Source: Arenibacter latericius DSM 15913
GTDB taxonomy: Bacteria > Bacteroidota > Bacteroidia > Flavobacteriales > Flavobacteriaceae
Assembly (NCBI RefSeq): GCF_000424985.1
Contig: NZ_AUKX01000012.1
Coordinates: forward strand, 48,443 to 112,442
Direction of reading: 5' to 3'
DNA: 64,000 nt
Under the pieces are notes generated by a model. That model was not told where the DNA came from. It ran no database searches and saw only the letters and a program-made list of their open reading frames with translations. The translations under genes and the position numbers were made by a program. Shown here one piece after another: positions 9,037 to 18,198 of this stretch (position 1 is its first letter; every line of letters starts with the position of its first letter).

Positions 9037-9909
9037 TTATCCCATTACTTCTTTAACTTTTAATCCTATCTCAGCAGGAGAGTCAACCACATGGATTCCA
9101 CATTCTCTCATAATTGCTTTTTTAGCTTGGGCGGTATCATCACTACCTCCAACAATAGCACCGGCGTGACCCATAGTTCTACCTGCAGGGGCAGTTTCAC
9201 CAGCAATAAAACCAATTATTGGTTTTTTGCTACCACTCTCTTTATACCATTTTGCAGCATCTGCTTCTAACTGGCCACCTATTTCTCCAATCATAACAAC
9301 AGCTTCCGTTTCCGGATCGTTGATTAACAATTCAACAGCTTCTTTAGTAGTAGTTCCAATAATAGGATCCCCTCCAATTCCAATAGCTGTAGTAATACCA
9401 AGACCTTGACGAACTACTTGGTCAGCAGCTTCATAAGTTAAAGTTCCTGACTTAGAAACAATTCCTACACTTCCTTTTTTAAACACAAAACCAGGCATAA
9501 TTCCCACTTTTGCTTCTCCTGGAGTAATTACTCCTGGACAGTTTGGACCTATTAAACGACAATCTTTTCCTTTAATATAGTCGTATGCCATTACCATATC
9601 GGCAACAGGTATTCCTTCTGTAATTGTAATGATCACTTTTATACCGGCACTTGCCGCTTCCATAATAGCATCTGCCGCAAAGGCTGGTGGTACAAAAATA
9701 ATGGTAGTATCTGCTCCTACCTTTTGTACAGCTTCCTCTACGGTGTTAAACACGGGTCTCCCCAAATGCTCTTGTCCTCCCTTTCCTGGAGTAACACCTC
9801 CAACAACATTGGTACCATATTCAATCATTTGTTCGGCGTGAAAAGTACCTTCGCTACCTGTAAAACCCTGAACAATAATCTTGGAATCCTTGTTTACTAA
9901 AACGCTCAT
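9037..9909 (-). CDS. sucD: Succinate-CoA ligase (ADP-forming) subunit alpha
   Basis: A 290-residue protein with the CoA-binding Rossmann start [40 protein letters not shown], and the phosphohistidine region [13 protein letters not shown]. It forms succinate and ATP from succinyl-CoA in the TCA cycle together with SucC, which is not in this window. The length is typical. It has its own promoter element at 9935-9942 and its own terminator, so it is probably transcribed alone. Confidence 0.97.
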   Translation of the reverse strand: MSVLVNKDSKIIVQGFTGSEGTFHAEQMIEYGTNVVGGVTPGKGGQEHLGRPVFNTVEEAVQKVGADTTIIFVPPAFAADAIMEAASAGIKVIITITEGIPVADMVMAYDYIKGKDCRLIGPNCPGVITPGEAKVGIMPGFVFKKGSVGIVSKSGTLTYEAADQVVRQGLGITTAIGIGGDPIIGTTTKEAVELLINDPETEAVVMIGEIGGQLEADAAKWYKESGSKKPIIGFIAGETAPAGRTMGHAGAIVGGSDDTAQAKKAIMRECGIHVVDSPAEIGLKVKEVMG

Positions 9910-9934
9910 TATATTTTTCGTTTAATTATTAAAG

Positions 9935-9942
9935 CAAAAATA
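9935..9942 (-). promoter_or_regulatory. Promoter -7 element of sucD
   Basis: TATTTTTG on the minus strand, an exact TAnnTTTG match 25 nt upstream of the sucD ATG. Confidence 0.5.
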
Positions 9943-9981
9943 TAGATTTGAAAAGATATTCTAAACTATTCCTTCGCTTAT

Positions 9982-10914
9982 TTATTTATCTAATTTTTTT
10001 AATATGGTGGGGATCTGTTTTATATAGGCCAATTGCTTTAATCTCTCCCTTGCCTCCTCTGCGGGGCTACCAAAATAATTTTTACCTCCTTCTAAGGATT
10101 TAGAAACTCCTGTTTGTGCTAAAACTACAGCTTTCTTCCCTATTGTGGTGGCACTAGTTACTCCAACTTGTCCCCAAAGTGTGACCTCGTCCTCAATAAC
10201 GACGCACCCTGCTATCCCAGTCTGAGAAGCAATAAGGCAATGTTCTCCAATCACAGTATCATGACCAACATGAACTTGATTATCTATTTTGGTACCTTTT
10301 TTAATCAATGTATCACCAGTAACCCCTTTATCTAAAGTACAAACTGCCCCAATTTCTACATTGTCTTGAATAACTACCCTACCTCCAGATAGCAATTTAT
10401 CAAACCCGTCGGGTCTTTTCTTGTAATAAAATGCATCTGATCCCAAAACAGTCCCTGAATGAATTATAACATTATTGCCAATAACACAATTATCATAAAT
10501 AGAAACATTGGAATGAATAAGGCAATTATCCCCTATAGTCACATTGTTTCCAATAAAAGAATTAGGTTGTATTATGGTGTTTTTACCAATTTTGGCGCTG
10601 CTAGAAATAGCACTTGCCGATTTTTCAAAGGGCTTAAAAAACTGTGTTAAAGCGTTAAAGTCCTTAAATGGATCCTCGGAAATTAAAAGAGCCTTTCCAG
10701 GAGGACAGTCAACCTTTTTATTAATTAGTACCACAGTGGCCTTGCTGTTCAAAGCTTTTTCATAATACTTAGGATGATCTACAAAAACGATTTCTCCTTC
10801 TTGAACCACATGAATCTCATTCATTCCCAATATAGGAAACTCCTCGTCCCCCACATATTCAGAATTTATTATGGTGGCAATTTGTTTTAGGGTATATGGG
10901 GATGGAAATCTCAT
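9982..10914 (-). CDS. LpxD-like acyltransferase (second LpxD paralogue)
   Basis: A 310-residue left-handed beta-helix protein with about ten hexapeptide repeats after an N-terminal LpxD-type domain (SEDPFKDFNALTQFF). The His equivalent to the LpxD catalytic base is kept in VHVGHDTVIGEHC, and the loop after it reads SQTGIAG as in true LpxD. It is shorter than the LpxD at 13710-14726 and has diverged from it. Placement 34 bp after efp in the lipid A cluster suggests acyl transfer to a UDP-amino sugar, but the substrate is uncertain; it need not be lipid A. Confidence 0.8.
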   Translation of the reverse strand: MRFPSPYTLKQIATIINSEYVGDEEFPILGMNEIHVVQEGEIVFVDHPKYYEKALNSKATVVLINKKVDCPPGKALLISEDPFKDFNALTQFFKPFEKSASAISSSAKIGKNTIIQPNSFIGNNVTIGDNCLIHSNVSIYDNCVIGNNVIIHSGTVLGSDAFYYKKRPDGFDKLLSGGRVVIQDNVEIGAVCTLDKGVTGDTLIKKGTKIDNQVHVGHDTVIGEHCLIASQTGIAGCVVIEDEVTLWGQVGVTSATTIGKKAVVLAQTGVSKSLEGGKNYFGSPAEEARERLKQLAYIKQIPTILKKLDK

Positions 10915-10948
10915 GTTTTAGAATATTATTATACAGGTACCTTGAAAA

Positions 10949-11512
10949 TTACTTAACCCGCTCTATATAAGCTCCTTTTTCTGTATCTACCTTCACCTTA
11001 TCTCCTTCATTAATAAAGAGAGGTACGTTTATAGTAGCCCCAGTTTCAACAGTAGCTGGCTTAGTAGCATTGGTAGCAGTATTCCCTTTTACGCCAGGTT
11101 CTGTATACGTCACCTCTAAAATTACACTTGCAGGCATATCTACGGATAAAGGCATACTGTCTTCCGTATTAAAAAGAATAGTAACTACTTCTCCTTCTTT
11201 TAATAGGTTGGGTGCGTCCAAGGCACTTTCTTGAAGGGAAATCTGATTATAATCATCCGTATTCATAAAATGATACATTTCCCCTTCAGAATAAAGAAAC
11301 TGATAAGATCTAGTTTCTACCCGAACGTCATCTAATTTATGTCCAGCTGAAAAAGTGTTTTCCAAAACTTTCCCCGTACTTACGCTCTTTAATTTTGTTC
11401 TCACAAAAGCAGGACCTTTCCCTGGTTTTACATGAAGAAATTCAATTATTTTATAAATATCACTGTTGTACCTTATGCACAGTCCTTTTCTTATATCTGA
11501 TGTAGTAGCCAT
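10949..11512 (-). CDS. efp: Elongation factor P
   Basis: A 187-residue EF-P with three beta-barrel domains. The N-terminal loop HVKPGKGPAFVRTKLK carries Lys32, the position that is modified in many bacteria. The C-terminal domain ends in GDKVKVDTEKGAYIERVK. EF-P relieves ribosome stalling at polyproline. It sits inside the lipid A cluster, 5 bp downstream of lpxA and upstream of the LpxD-like gene, so it is probably cotranscribed with envelope genes. Confidence 0.97.
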   Translation of the reverse strand: MATTSDIRKGLCIRYNSDIYKIIEFLHVKPGKGPAFVRTKLKSVSTGKVLENTFSAGHKLDDVRVETRSYQFLYSEGEMYHFMNTDDYNQISLQESALDAPNLLKEGEVVTILFNTEDSMPLSVDMPASVILEVTYTEPGVKGNTATNATKPATVETGATINVPLFINEGDKVKVDTEKGAYIERVK

Positions 11513-11517
11513 ATTTT

Positions 11518-12303
11518 CTAATTATTACTAAAGTATCCTTTCATTATTCCTCGTTGCGAGTCTCTTATAAACTGTAAGATTTCATCCCTTTCAGGGGTGG
11601 CTTCCATTTCAGCTTCAATAATTTGAAGCGCTTGAGAATTGTTATAATTTTGTTGATATAATATCCTATAAATGTTTTGTATCTCTCTGATTTTCTCAGA
11701 GACAAACCCACGTCTTCTTAAGCCAACGGAATTAATCCCAACATAAGAAAGAGGTTCTCTAGCCGCTTTTACAAAAGGCGGAACATCTTTTCTTACCAAT
11801 GACCCTCCGGTAACAAAGGCATGTCTACCTATAGATACAAATTGATGCACCGCTACCAAGCCAGCAAGAATAACATTATCCCCTATGCTAACGTGACCTG
11901 CAAGAGTTGAGTTATTAGAGAAAATACAATTATCCCCAACAAGACAATCATGTGCCACATGGCAGTATGCCATTATAAGGCAATTATCACCTATAACAGT
12001 TTTCATTCGGTCTGATGTACCTTTATGGATAGTAGCACACTCCCTAATAGTAGTGTTATTTCCTATTACAACGGTAGTCTCCTCCCCATCGTACTTTAAG
12101 TCTTGCGGAGGTGCAGAAATTACAGCCCCAGGAAAAATATTGCAATTTTTCCCTATCCTAGCTCCGTCCATAATGGTAACATTTGATCCTATCCATGTAC
12201 CTTCTCCAATAACTACGTTATTGTGGATTGTGGTAAAAGGATCTACTACCACGTTTTTAGCGATTTTAGCGCCTGGGTGAATATATGCCAGCGGTTGATT
12301 CAT
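11518..12303 (-). CDS. lpxA: Acyl-ACP--UDP-N-acetylglucosamine O-acyltransferase
   Basis: A 261-residue trimeric beta-helix protein that transfers a 3-hydroxyacyl chain to UDP-GlcNAc, the first step of lipid A synthesis. The hexapeptide repeats run to about residue 190. The catalytic His lies in MAYCHVAHDC, and the C-terminal helical domain begins around YVGINSVGLRRRGF. It starts 3 bp after the lpxC-fabZ stop. Confidence 0.97.
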   Translation of the reverse strand: MNQPLAYIHPGAKIAKNVVVDPFTTIHNNVVIGEGTWIGSNVTIMDGARIGKNCNIFPGAVISAPPQDLKYDGEETTVVIGNNTTIRECATIHKGTSDRMKTVIGDNCLIMAYCHVAHDCLVGDNCIFSNNSTLAGHVSIGDNVILAGLVAVHQFVSIGRHAFVTGGSLVRKDVPPFVKAAREPLSYVGINSVGLRRRGFVSEKIREIQNIYRILYQQNYNNSQALQIIEAEMEATPERDEILQFIRDSQRGIMKGYFSNN

Positions 12304-12306
12304 CGA

Positions 12307-13713
12307 TTATTTCTTTTTAACTATTTGCGCCATCATTTCTGCTTCGCACACTAATTTATTATTGGCATAAGCATACGCCTGCATATGACAAATTCCTCTA
12401 CGTATTGGAGAAATAAGGCTACAATGGAAAACCAAGGTATCTCCTGGTAATACCTTTTGTTTAAATTTAACGTTATCTATCTTCATAAAGAAGGTAAGAT
12501 AGTTTTCTGGATCGGGCACCGTACTTAATACAAAAATACCCCCTGTTTGAGCCATAGCCTCTACTTGAAGCACTCCAGGCATAACAGGCGCTCCTGGGAA
12601 ATGTCCCACAAAGAATTGCTCATTCATGGTTACATTCTTCATTCCCACTACATGCTGATCTGAGAGTTCTAATATTCTATCGATCAATAAAAATGGAGGT
12701 CTGTGAGGCAACATATCCATAATCTGATGGATATCCATTAAAGGAGGCTGATTTAAATCGTACTGAGGAACATAATTCCTTTTTTCCAATTTAATAATTT
12801 TCGATAATTTTTTAGCAAATTGAGTATTTACAAAATGTCCAGGTTTATTAGCAATTACCTTACCTCTAATCCTAGTCCCAATTAAAGCCAAATCTCCAAT
12901 TACATCAAGAAGTTTATGCCTTGCCGCCTCATTAGGATGATGCAAGGTTAAATTATCCAATATACCATTAGGCTTAATAGATAATTTCTCCTTGTTAAAG
13001 GATTTTTCCAATTTCTTCATCGTAGCATCAGAAATCTCCTTATCTACGTAAACAATAGCATTATTAAGGTCACCTCCTTTAATAAGGCCATGATCTAATA
13101 ACGCCTCCAACTCATGCAAAAAACTAAATGTTCTTGCATTTGCTATATCGGTTTTAAAATCACTTAATTTTTCTAAAGTGGCATTTTGTGTCCCTAAGAC
13201 TTTTGTGCCAAAATCCACCATGGTGGTTACCTGATATGTATCTGATGGAATGATAGTAATCTCACTTCCAGTAGCTTCATCCTTATATGAAATTACATCT
13301 TTTACAACGTACTCTTCCCTTTCAGCATCTTGCTCCATAATTCCGGCACTTTCCAAAGCTTCTACAAAATACTTGGAAGAGCCATCCATTATAGGAGGTT
13401 CTGGGGAGTCTAACTCAATAATAACGTTGTCTATTTCCAATCCTACTAAAGCAGCCAAAACATGCTCAGAAGTCTGAATTTTAACACCGCGCTTTTCTAA
13501 ATTGGTTCCCCTTTGGGTGTTTACCACATAATTGGCATCTGCCTCAATAATGGGTTCCCCTTCTAAATCTACACGTTTAAACGCGTATCCATGATTCTCT
13601 GGGGCCGGTACAAATTTCAATGTAACATTTCCCCCTGTATGCAAACCAACACCCTCAAGTGTTACCTCCTTTGCAATTGTCCGTTGTTTTATTTTTGTTT
13701 TACCCACCGTCAA
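12307..13713 (-). CDS. lpxC-fabZ: Bifunctional UDP-3-O-acyl-GlcNAc deacetylase / 3-hydroxyacyl-ACP dehydratase
   Basis: A 468-residue fusion known in Bacteroidetes. The N-terminal LpxC (about residues 1-310) shows [10 protein letters not shown] and [17 protein letters not shown], which carry the zinc-binding His and Asp residues. The C-terminal FabZ (about 325-468) shows [13 protein letters not shown] and [20 protein letters not shown] with catalytic His and Glu. It links the lipid A branch to fatty acid elongation in one polypeptide. The start overlaps the lpxD stop by 4 bp. Confidence 0.97.
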   Translation of the reverse strand: MTVGKTKIKQRTIAKEVTLEGVGLHTGGNVTLKFVPAPENHGYAFKRVDLEGEPIIEADANYVVNTQRGTNLEKRGVKIQTSEHVLAALVGLEIDNVIIELDSPEPPIMDGSSKYFVEALESAGIMEQDAEREEYVVKDVISYKDEATGSEITIIPSDTYQVTTMVDFGTKVLGTQNATLEKLSDFKTDIANARTFSFLHELEALLDHGLIKGGDLNNAIVYVDKEISDATMKKLEKSFNKEKLSIKPNGILDNLTLHHPNEAARHKLLDVIGDLALIGTRIRGKVIANKPGHFVNTQFAKKLSKIIKLEKRNYVPQYDLNQPPLMDIHQIMDMLPHRPPFLLIDRILELSDQHVVGMKNVTMNEQFFVGHFPGAPVMPGVLQVEAMAQTGGIFVLSTVPDPENYLTFFMKIDNVKFKQKVLPGDTLVFHCSLISPIRRGICHMQAYAYANNKLVCEAEMMAQIVKKK

Positions 13714-14726
13714 TTCTTTTTTTCGATATCTTCTATTCTATTAATAATTTTCGGTAAATTTTTAAAATGCACGTAAGATTTGTTAAAATCACCATAATTT
13801 AATGCTGGTGACCCCTGCAAGGTCTCATTATCTGAAACATTCCTACCAATACCGGTTTGTGCCTGTACCTTTACATAGTCTCCTATAGTAATATGTCCTA
13901 CAATACCTACTTGCCCGCCTATCATACAATACTTGCCAATCTTAGTAGATCCGGCAACTCCTGTTTGGGCAGCAATAACGGTATGCTCTCCAATTTCCAC
14001 ATTATGGGCAATCTGAATCTGATTATCTAATTTAACCCCTTTCCTTAAAATAGTAGACCCTAAGGTTGCCCTATCTATAGTAGTACCAGCTCCCACCTCT
14101 ACATCGTCTTCTAGGATAACATTTCCTGTCTGCGGAACTTTAGAATACTCATTATTCTCATTAGGTGAAAATCCAAAACCGTCTGCCCCAACTACTACTC
14201 CACTATGTAACACACAGTTATTACCTATAATAGTTTCTGAATAGACTTTGGCCCCCGCAAAAATAACAACATTATCCCCTATTTCCACATTATCCCCTAT
14301 ATAGGCGTTAGGATAAATTTTTACATTGTTACCAATCTTTACATTACTACCTACATAGGCAAAGGCTCCTAAATACAAATCTTCACCATAGGTTGCTGTT
14401 TCCGATAAAAATACCGGACTCTCAATGCCTACTTTATTATTTTTCACCTTATTATAATACTCCAGTAATTTGGAGAACGAAGTGTACGCATCATCTACTT
14501 TAATTAAAGTAGTGGTAAGGTTATGTTCGGGTACAAAATCCCGATTCACTATTGTCACAGATGCTTTAGTAGTATATATATAAGAGGTATACTTAGGGTT
14601 TGCTAGAAATGTCAACGACCCTTCTTCACCCTCTTCAATCTTAGACAATTTATGAACAGCGATTTCTGGATTTCCCTCAACATCCCCGTCTAATATACCT
14701 GCGATTTGACTAGCTGTAAATATCAT
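13710..14726 (-). CDS. lpxD: UDP-3-O-(3-hydroxyacyl)glucosamine N-acyltransferase
   Basis: A 338-residue LpxD: N-terminal uridine-binding domain (LTFLANPKY), hexapeptide repeats, catalytic His in [11 protein letters not shown], and a C-terminal helix. An in-frame upstream start at 14774 would overlap the preceding HD gene and put 16 hydrophobic residues in front. The TACTTTTG promoter element at 14732-14739 lies after that start, so ATG 14726 is preferred; only 5 nt separate promoter and ATG. It is the first gene of the lpxD / lpxC-fabZ / lpxA / efp / lpxD-like cluster. Confidence 0.95.
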   Translation of the reverse strand: MIFTASQIAGILDGDVEGNPEIAVHKLSKIEEGEEGSLTFLANPKYTSYIYTTKASVTIVNRDFVPEHNLTTTLIKVDDAYTSFSKLLEYYNKVKNNKVGIESPVFLSETATYGEDLYLGAFAYVGSNVKIGNNVKIYPNAYIGDNVEIGDNVVIFAGAKVYSETIIGNNCVLHSGVVVGADGFGFSPNENNEYSKVPQTGNVILEDDVEVGAGTTIDRATLGSTILRKGVKLDNQIQIAHNVEIGEHTVIAAQTGVAGSTKIGKYCMIGGQVGIVGHITIGDYVKVQAQTGIGRNVSDNETLQGSPALNYGDFNKSYVHFKNLPKIINRIEDIEKKN

Positions 14727-14731
14727 GGGCA

Positions 14732-14739
14732 CAAAAGTA
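14732..14739 (-). promoter_or_regulatory. Promoter -7 element of the lpxD cluster
   Basis: TACTTTTG on the minus strand, an exact TAnnTTTG match. It is 5 nt from the lpxD ATG, so the mRNA would start at or next to the start codon. Confidence 0.55.
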
Positions 14740-14749
14740 AGAAAAATAG

Positions 14750-15985
14750 TTAAACTGCCACTTTTGGATAGCACATATAATATTTCACCACCGTTTTCGA
14801 AAGCGCTTTCAAATATTGTTGATCAGAAGCTTTGGCTATATCCATTATTTTTCCATTAGCTCTTAATATACCTATATGCTGATACTCTGCATCATAAGCT
14901 TGATTGTGGGTCTGACCAGTAAATACAAAATATGCAGTCTCCTCATCCGATAGGTTATGCGTATTTTTAAACTTTAAAAATTGTTTTTGTAGTCGCTCTT
15001 GATTAATCGGTTTGTTTTTTAACTTAACATGCAGAAATCGACGATTTACAATCATTTTACACAACCTAGATAGAACAAAATCATCATGATCTTGCCAAGA
15101 TTTAACAGCCCACATAATATCAACATCATCTAGTTTGGCAAATTTATCTAGCATTTCAGGTGTAAATTCTTCTTTAGAAATTTTATTTTCCATAAAATAT
15201 CTCAAAGCACTGCTGCAAGGCAAATTCTCCCCAGACAATAAGAGCTCTTTGGCCCTTTTTAAAATTCTAATCAACAACTGCTCTCCTACCAATCCCGTTT
15301 TATGCAAATATACCTGCCAATACATAAAACGCCTCGCCATCAAAAATTTCTCTACTGAGTAAATTCCTTTTTCCTCTACTACCAGCTCTCCATTATAAAC
15401 ATTAAGCATAGTTAATAGCCTCTCAGAATTAATATTCCCCTCTGCCACTCCAGTATAAAAACTATCTCTTTTTAAATAGTCCATCCGATCCATATCTAAT
15501 TGACTAGATACAAGCTGATTTAAATACTTTTTAGGATATTCACCTTTAAAAATTGAAATAGCTACCGATAACTTCCCTTTGTATTTCCGATTAAGCTCCT
15601 CCATAAACATTAAGGAAATATACTCATGACTCACCCCTTCTACTATAGAGTGCTCCATAGCGTGGGAGAATGGCCCATGACCAATATCGTGCAGAAGTAT
15701 AGCGCATAAGAGCCCCTGTTCCTCTGCTTTAGTAACCTCTACTCCCTTAAATCTTAACACCTGAATAGATTGCTGCATCAAATGCATACTCCCCAAAGCG
15801 TGGGGAAACCGAGTGTGATGAGCCCCTGGATAAACTAAATAAGACAGCCCCATTTGCGAAATCCTCCTAAGTCTCTGAAAGTAAGGCTCCTCTATCAGAT
15901 TAAAAATAAGTGCACTTGGTATTCCAATAAATCCGTAAATTGGATCATTGAAAACTTTAAGTTTTTTTGATTTAATCAATATCAC
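14750..15985 (-). CDS. HD-domain phosphohydrolase (dNTPase-like)
   Basis: A 411-residue HD-superfamily protein. The metal ligands are seen in [31 protein letters not shown] and [12 protein letters not shown], in the order of dGTPase/SAMHD1-type triphosphohydrolases; the substrate cannot be told from sequence. The first possible start is GTG at 15985, followed by TTG at 15979, and no in-frame ATG lies near. GTG fits a TATATTTG element 15 nt upstream (16001-16008). It diverges from porX with only 23 bp between the two starts. Confidence 0.85.
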   Translation of the reverse strand: MILIKSKKLKVFNDPIYGFIGIPSALIFNLIEEPYFQRLRRISQMGLSYLVYPGAHHTRFPHALGSMHLMQQSIQVLRFKGVEVTKAEEQGLLCAILLHDIGHGPFSHAMEHSIVEGVSHEYISLMFMEELNRKYKGKLSVAISIFKGEYPKKYLNQLVSSQLDMDRMDYLKRDSFYTGVAEGNINSERLLTMLNVYNGELVVEEKGIYSVEKFLMARRFMYWQVYLHKTGLVGEQLLIRILKRAKELLLSGENLPCSSALRYFMENKISKEEFTPEMLDKFAKLDDVDIMWAVKSWQDHDDFVLSRLCKMIVNRRFLHVKLKNKPINQERLQKQFLKFKNTHNLSDEETAYFVFTGQTHNQAYDAEYQHIGILRANGKIMDIAKASDQQYLKALSKTVVKYYMCYPKVAV

Positions 15986-16000
15986 AACATTTTAGGAAGA

Positions 16001-16008
16001 CAAATATA
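16001..16008 (-). promoter_or_regulatory. Promoter -7 element of the HD phosphohydrolase gene
   Basis: TATATTTG on the minus strand, an exact TAnnTTTG match. It abuts the porX start codon at 16009, so minus-strand transcription would be launched from across the porX translation start. Confidence 0.5.
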
Positions 16009-17553
16009 ATGAACAAGATAACAATACTTTGGGTAGATGATGAAATAGATTTGTTAAAACCACACATTCTTTTTTTAGAAAATAAAAATTACGAGGTTGT
16101 TACTTGTTTAAGCGGACAAGAGGCATTAGAAATATTAAAAGAGAAGCGTGTAGACATTGTTTTTCTTGATGAAAATATGCCAGGGATTTCTGGACTTGAC
16201 ACCTTAAATGAAATAAAAACAACCCACGGATCACTCCCCGTGGTAATGATTACAAAGAGCGAGGAAGAGCTCATCATGGAAGAGGCAATTGGCGCTAAAA
16301 TTGCAGATTACCTGATAAAACCCGTTAACCCAAATCAGATTCTACTCTCCCTAAAAAAGAATTTAGACCATTCTCGTCTGGTTTCAGAAAGAACTACAGC
16401 GAATTATCAGCAAGAGTTTAGAAAAATAGCTATGGACCTCAGTGAGGTAGATAGTCATGAAGAGTGGGCAGAGCTATATAAGAAGTTACTCTATTGGGAG
16501 CTACGCCTTGAAGAAATTGAGGATTCTGGAATGTTCGAAATTTTAGAATCTCAAAAAACAGAAGCAAATAGGCATTTTGGAAAGTTTATAGATCATAATT
16601 ACCCCCATTGGTTTAATGATAAGGATGCTCCGGTTATGTCTCACACCTTATTCAGCAAATTGATAAAACCCGAATTAAAGGACCGAAAAACTTTATTGAT
16701 AGTAATAGATAACCTTAGATATGATCAATGGATGTCCTTTGAAAACACTCTAAATATTTATTACAGAAAAGACAGAGAGACCCCTTACTATAGCATACTC
16801 CCAACAGCAACCCAATATGCTAGAAACTCTATTTTCTCTGGACTCACACCATTAGAAATGGAAGAAAAACACCCACAATGGTGGAGGAACGACACTGAGG
16901 AAGGCGGAAAAAATTTACACGAAGAGGACTTTTTTAACGCTCAATTAAAGCGCTCACGTCTAGATATAAAATGGGAGTACCATAAAATTAGTAGCCTAAA
17001 GCAAGGAAAGCAACTAGCACAGAATTTTAAAACCCAAAAAGAGAATGATTTAACAGTCATCGTTTATAATTTTGTAGACATGCTCTCTCATTCCAAAACT
17101 GAAATGGATGTTTTAAAAGAACTGGCTGCTAATGATAAAGCTTATAGATCTCTCACCTTAAGTTGGTTTAAAAACTCGCCACTTCTAGAAATAATCCAAC
17201 AGGCACAACTAATGGGGTTAAAATTAATACTAACTACCGACCATGGTACTATTAATGTAAAACAACCTTCTAAAGTTATTGGCGACAGAGAAACAAGTCT
17301 TAATCTAAGATACAAGACCGGAAAAAGTCTTACGTACGAACAAAAGGATGTTTTGGAAGCAAAAAATCCAAAGAAGTTATATTTGCCAACTATTAATGTT
17401 AGCAGCTCTTTTATTTTTGCCAAAAACGATTTATTTTTTGCCTATCCAAATAACTACAACCATTATGTTAGCTATTTCCGAAATACCTACCAGCATGGAG
17501 GAGTTTCCTTGGAAGAGATGATTATACCATTTGTGGTATTAGAGCCTAAATAA
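16009..17553 (+). CDS. porX: PorX: response regulator with C-terminal PglZ domain, type IX secretion regulator
   Basis: A 514-residue protein with an N-terminal receiver domain: acidic pocket VDDE at residues 9-12, phosphoacceptor Asp54 in VFLDENMPG, and the conserved Lys in IKPVNP. The C-terminal PglZ/alkaline-phosphatase-like domain carries IVIDNLRYDQW and TTDHGTINV, metal-binding motifs. There is no DNA-binding domain. In Porphyromonas and Flavobacterium this architecture controls type IX secretion genes with PorY and SigP, and the PglZ domain acts on oligonucleotides. tsaE follows after 15 bp. Confidence 0.95.
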   Translation: MNKITILWVDDEIDLLKPHILFLENKNYEVVTCLSGQEALEILKEKRVDIVFLDENMPGISGLDTLNEIKTTHGSLPVVMITKSEEELIMEEAIGAKIADYLIKPVNPNQILLSLKKNLDHSRLVSERTTANYQQEFRKIAMDLSEVDSHEEWAELYKKLLYWELRLEEIEDSGMFEILESQKTEANRHFGKFIDHNYPHWFNDKDAPVMSHTLFSKLIKPELKDRKTLLIVIDNLRYDQWMSFENTLNIYYRKDRETPYYSILPTATQYARNSIFSGLTPLEMEEKHPQWWRNDTEEGGKNLHEEDFFNAQLKRSRLDIKWEYHKISSLKQGKQLAQNFKTQKENDLTVIVYNFVDMLSHSKTEMDVLKELAANDKAYRSLTLSWFKNSPLLEIIQQAQLMGLKLILTTDHGTINVKQPSKVIGDRETSLNLRYKTGKSLTYEQKDVLEAKNPKKLYLPTINVSSSFIFAKNDLFFAYPNNYNHYVSYFRNTYQHGGVSLEEMIIPFVVLEPK

Positions 17554-17568
17554 TCTTTAATTACAAGT

Positions 17569-17994
17569 ATGAATAAAACATATACCCAAGCGCAAATTAC
17601 AGACGTTGTGCAATACCTACTTAAAGAATCTGAATCAAAGATTCTTTGCTTCCATGGTGATATGGGGGCTGGCAAAACTACCCTGATTAAAGCTTTAGTA
17701 AAAGAATTAGGAGGGGGAACTATTAGCAGCAGCCCCACATTCGGAATCGTTAATGAATACCACCACCATAGCGGCGAAGTATTAGGATATCATTTTGACT
17801 TTTATCGTTTGGAAGACGAAATGGAAGCGTTAGATATAGGCTTAGAGGAATATTTATATTCCGGTGCTTGGATATTTATGGAATGGCCAGAAAAAATCCC
17901 CTCCCTAATCCCTAGCAATGCAACACACATCTACATCACAATTATAGATGAGATAACGCGAAGTTTAAAACTTTCTAATGCCCCTGAAGCATAA
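17569..17994 (+). CDS. tsaE: tRNA threonylcarbamoyladenosine biosynthesis ATPase TsaE
   Basis: A 141-residue P-loop ATPase with Walker A GDMGAGKTTLIKAL, SSPTFGIVNEY, the Walker B-like DFYRLED, and FMEWPEKI, all in the usual TsaE order and at the usual length. TsaE works with TsaB and TsaD to make t6A37 in ANN-decoding tRNAs. It lies 15 bp after porX and is probably cotranscribed, a neighbourhood seen often in flavobacteria. Confidence 0.96.
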   Translation: MNKTYTQAQITDVVQYLLKESESKILCFHGDMGAGKTTLIKALVKELGGGTISSSPTFGIVNEYHHHSGEVLGYHFDFYRLEDEMEALDIGLEEYLYSGAWIFMEWPEKIPSLIPSNATHIYITIIDEITRSLKLSNAPEA

Positions 17995-18046
17995 TAACAA
18001 TTGAATCAAATAATTAACCATAACATAGAATCACCTAACCAATAGA

Positions 18047-18124
18047 TTGCAAACCTTTAAGCAAGAAGTATTCAGAAAAAAGATTGACGAGAAATACAAT
18101 GCCACTGAAATACAAGAGCGCTAA
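18047..18124 (+). other. Possible tiny coding sequence or gene remnant
   Basis: A frame opening after a TAG at 18026-18028 reads through TTG 18047 to TAA 18122-18124; from the TTG it is 25 codons. The translation, rich in Lys, Glu and Gln with a segment FKQEVFRKKIDEKYNATE, looks more protein-like than the A+T-rich surroundings. I recognise no family and see no start signal; it could be the tail of a lost gene. Confidence 0.2.
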
Positions 18125-18138
18125 AGGAAAAAATATTG

Positions 18139-18146
18139 TAATTTTG
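18139..18146 (+). promoter_or_regulatory. Promoter -7 element upstream of alanine dehydrogenase
   Basis: TAATTTTG, an exact TAnnTTTG match, 52 nt upstream of the alanine dehydrogenase ATG. Confidence 0.45.
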
Positions 18147-18198
18147 GAGCTTAACTTTTCGAAGTCATACGGCACCTACCAAGACAGCATCACAACCT

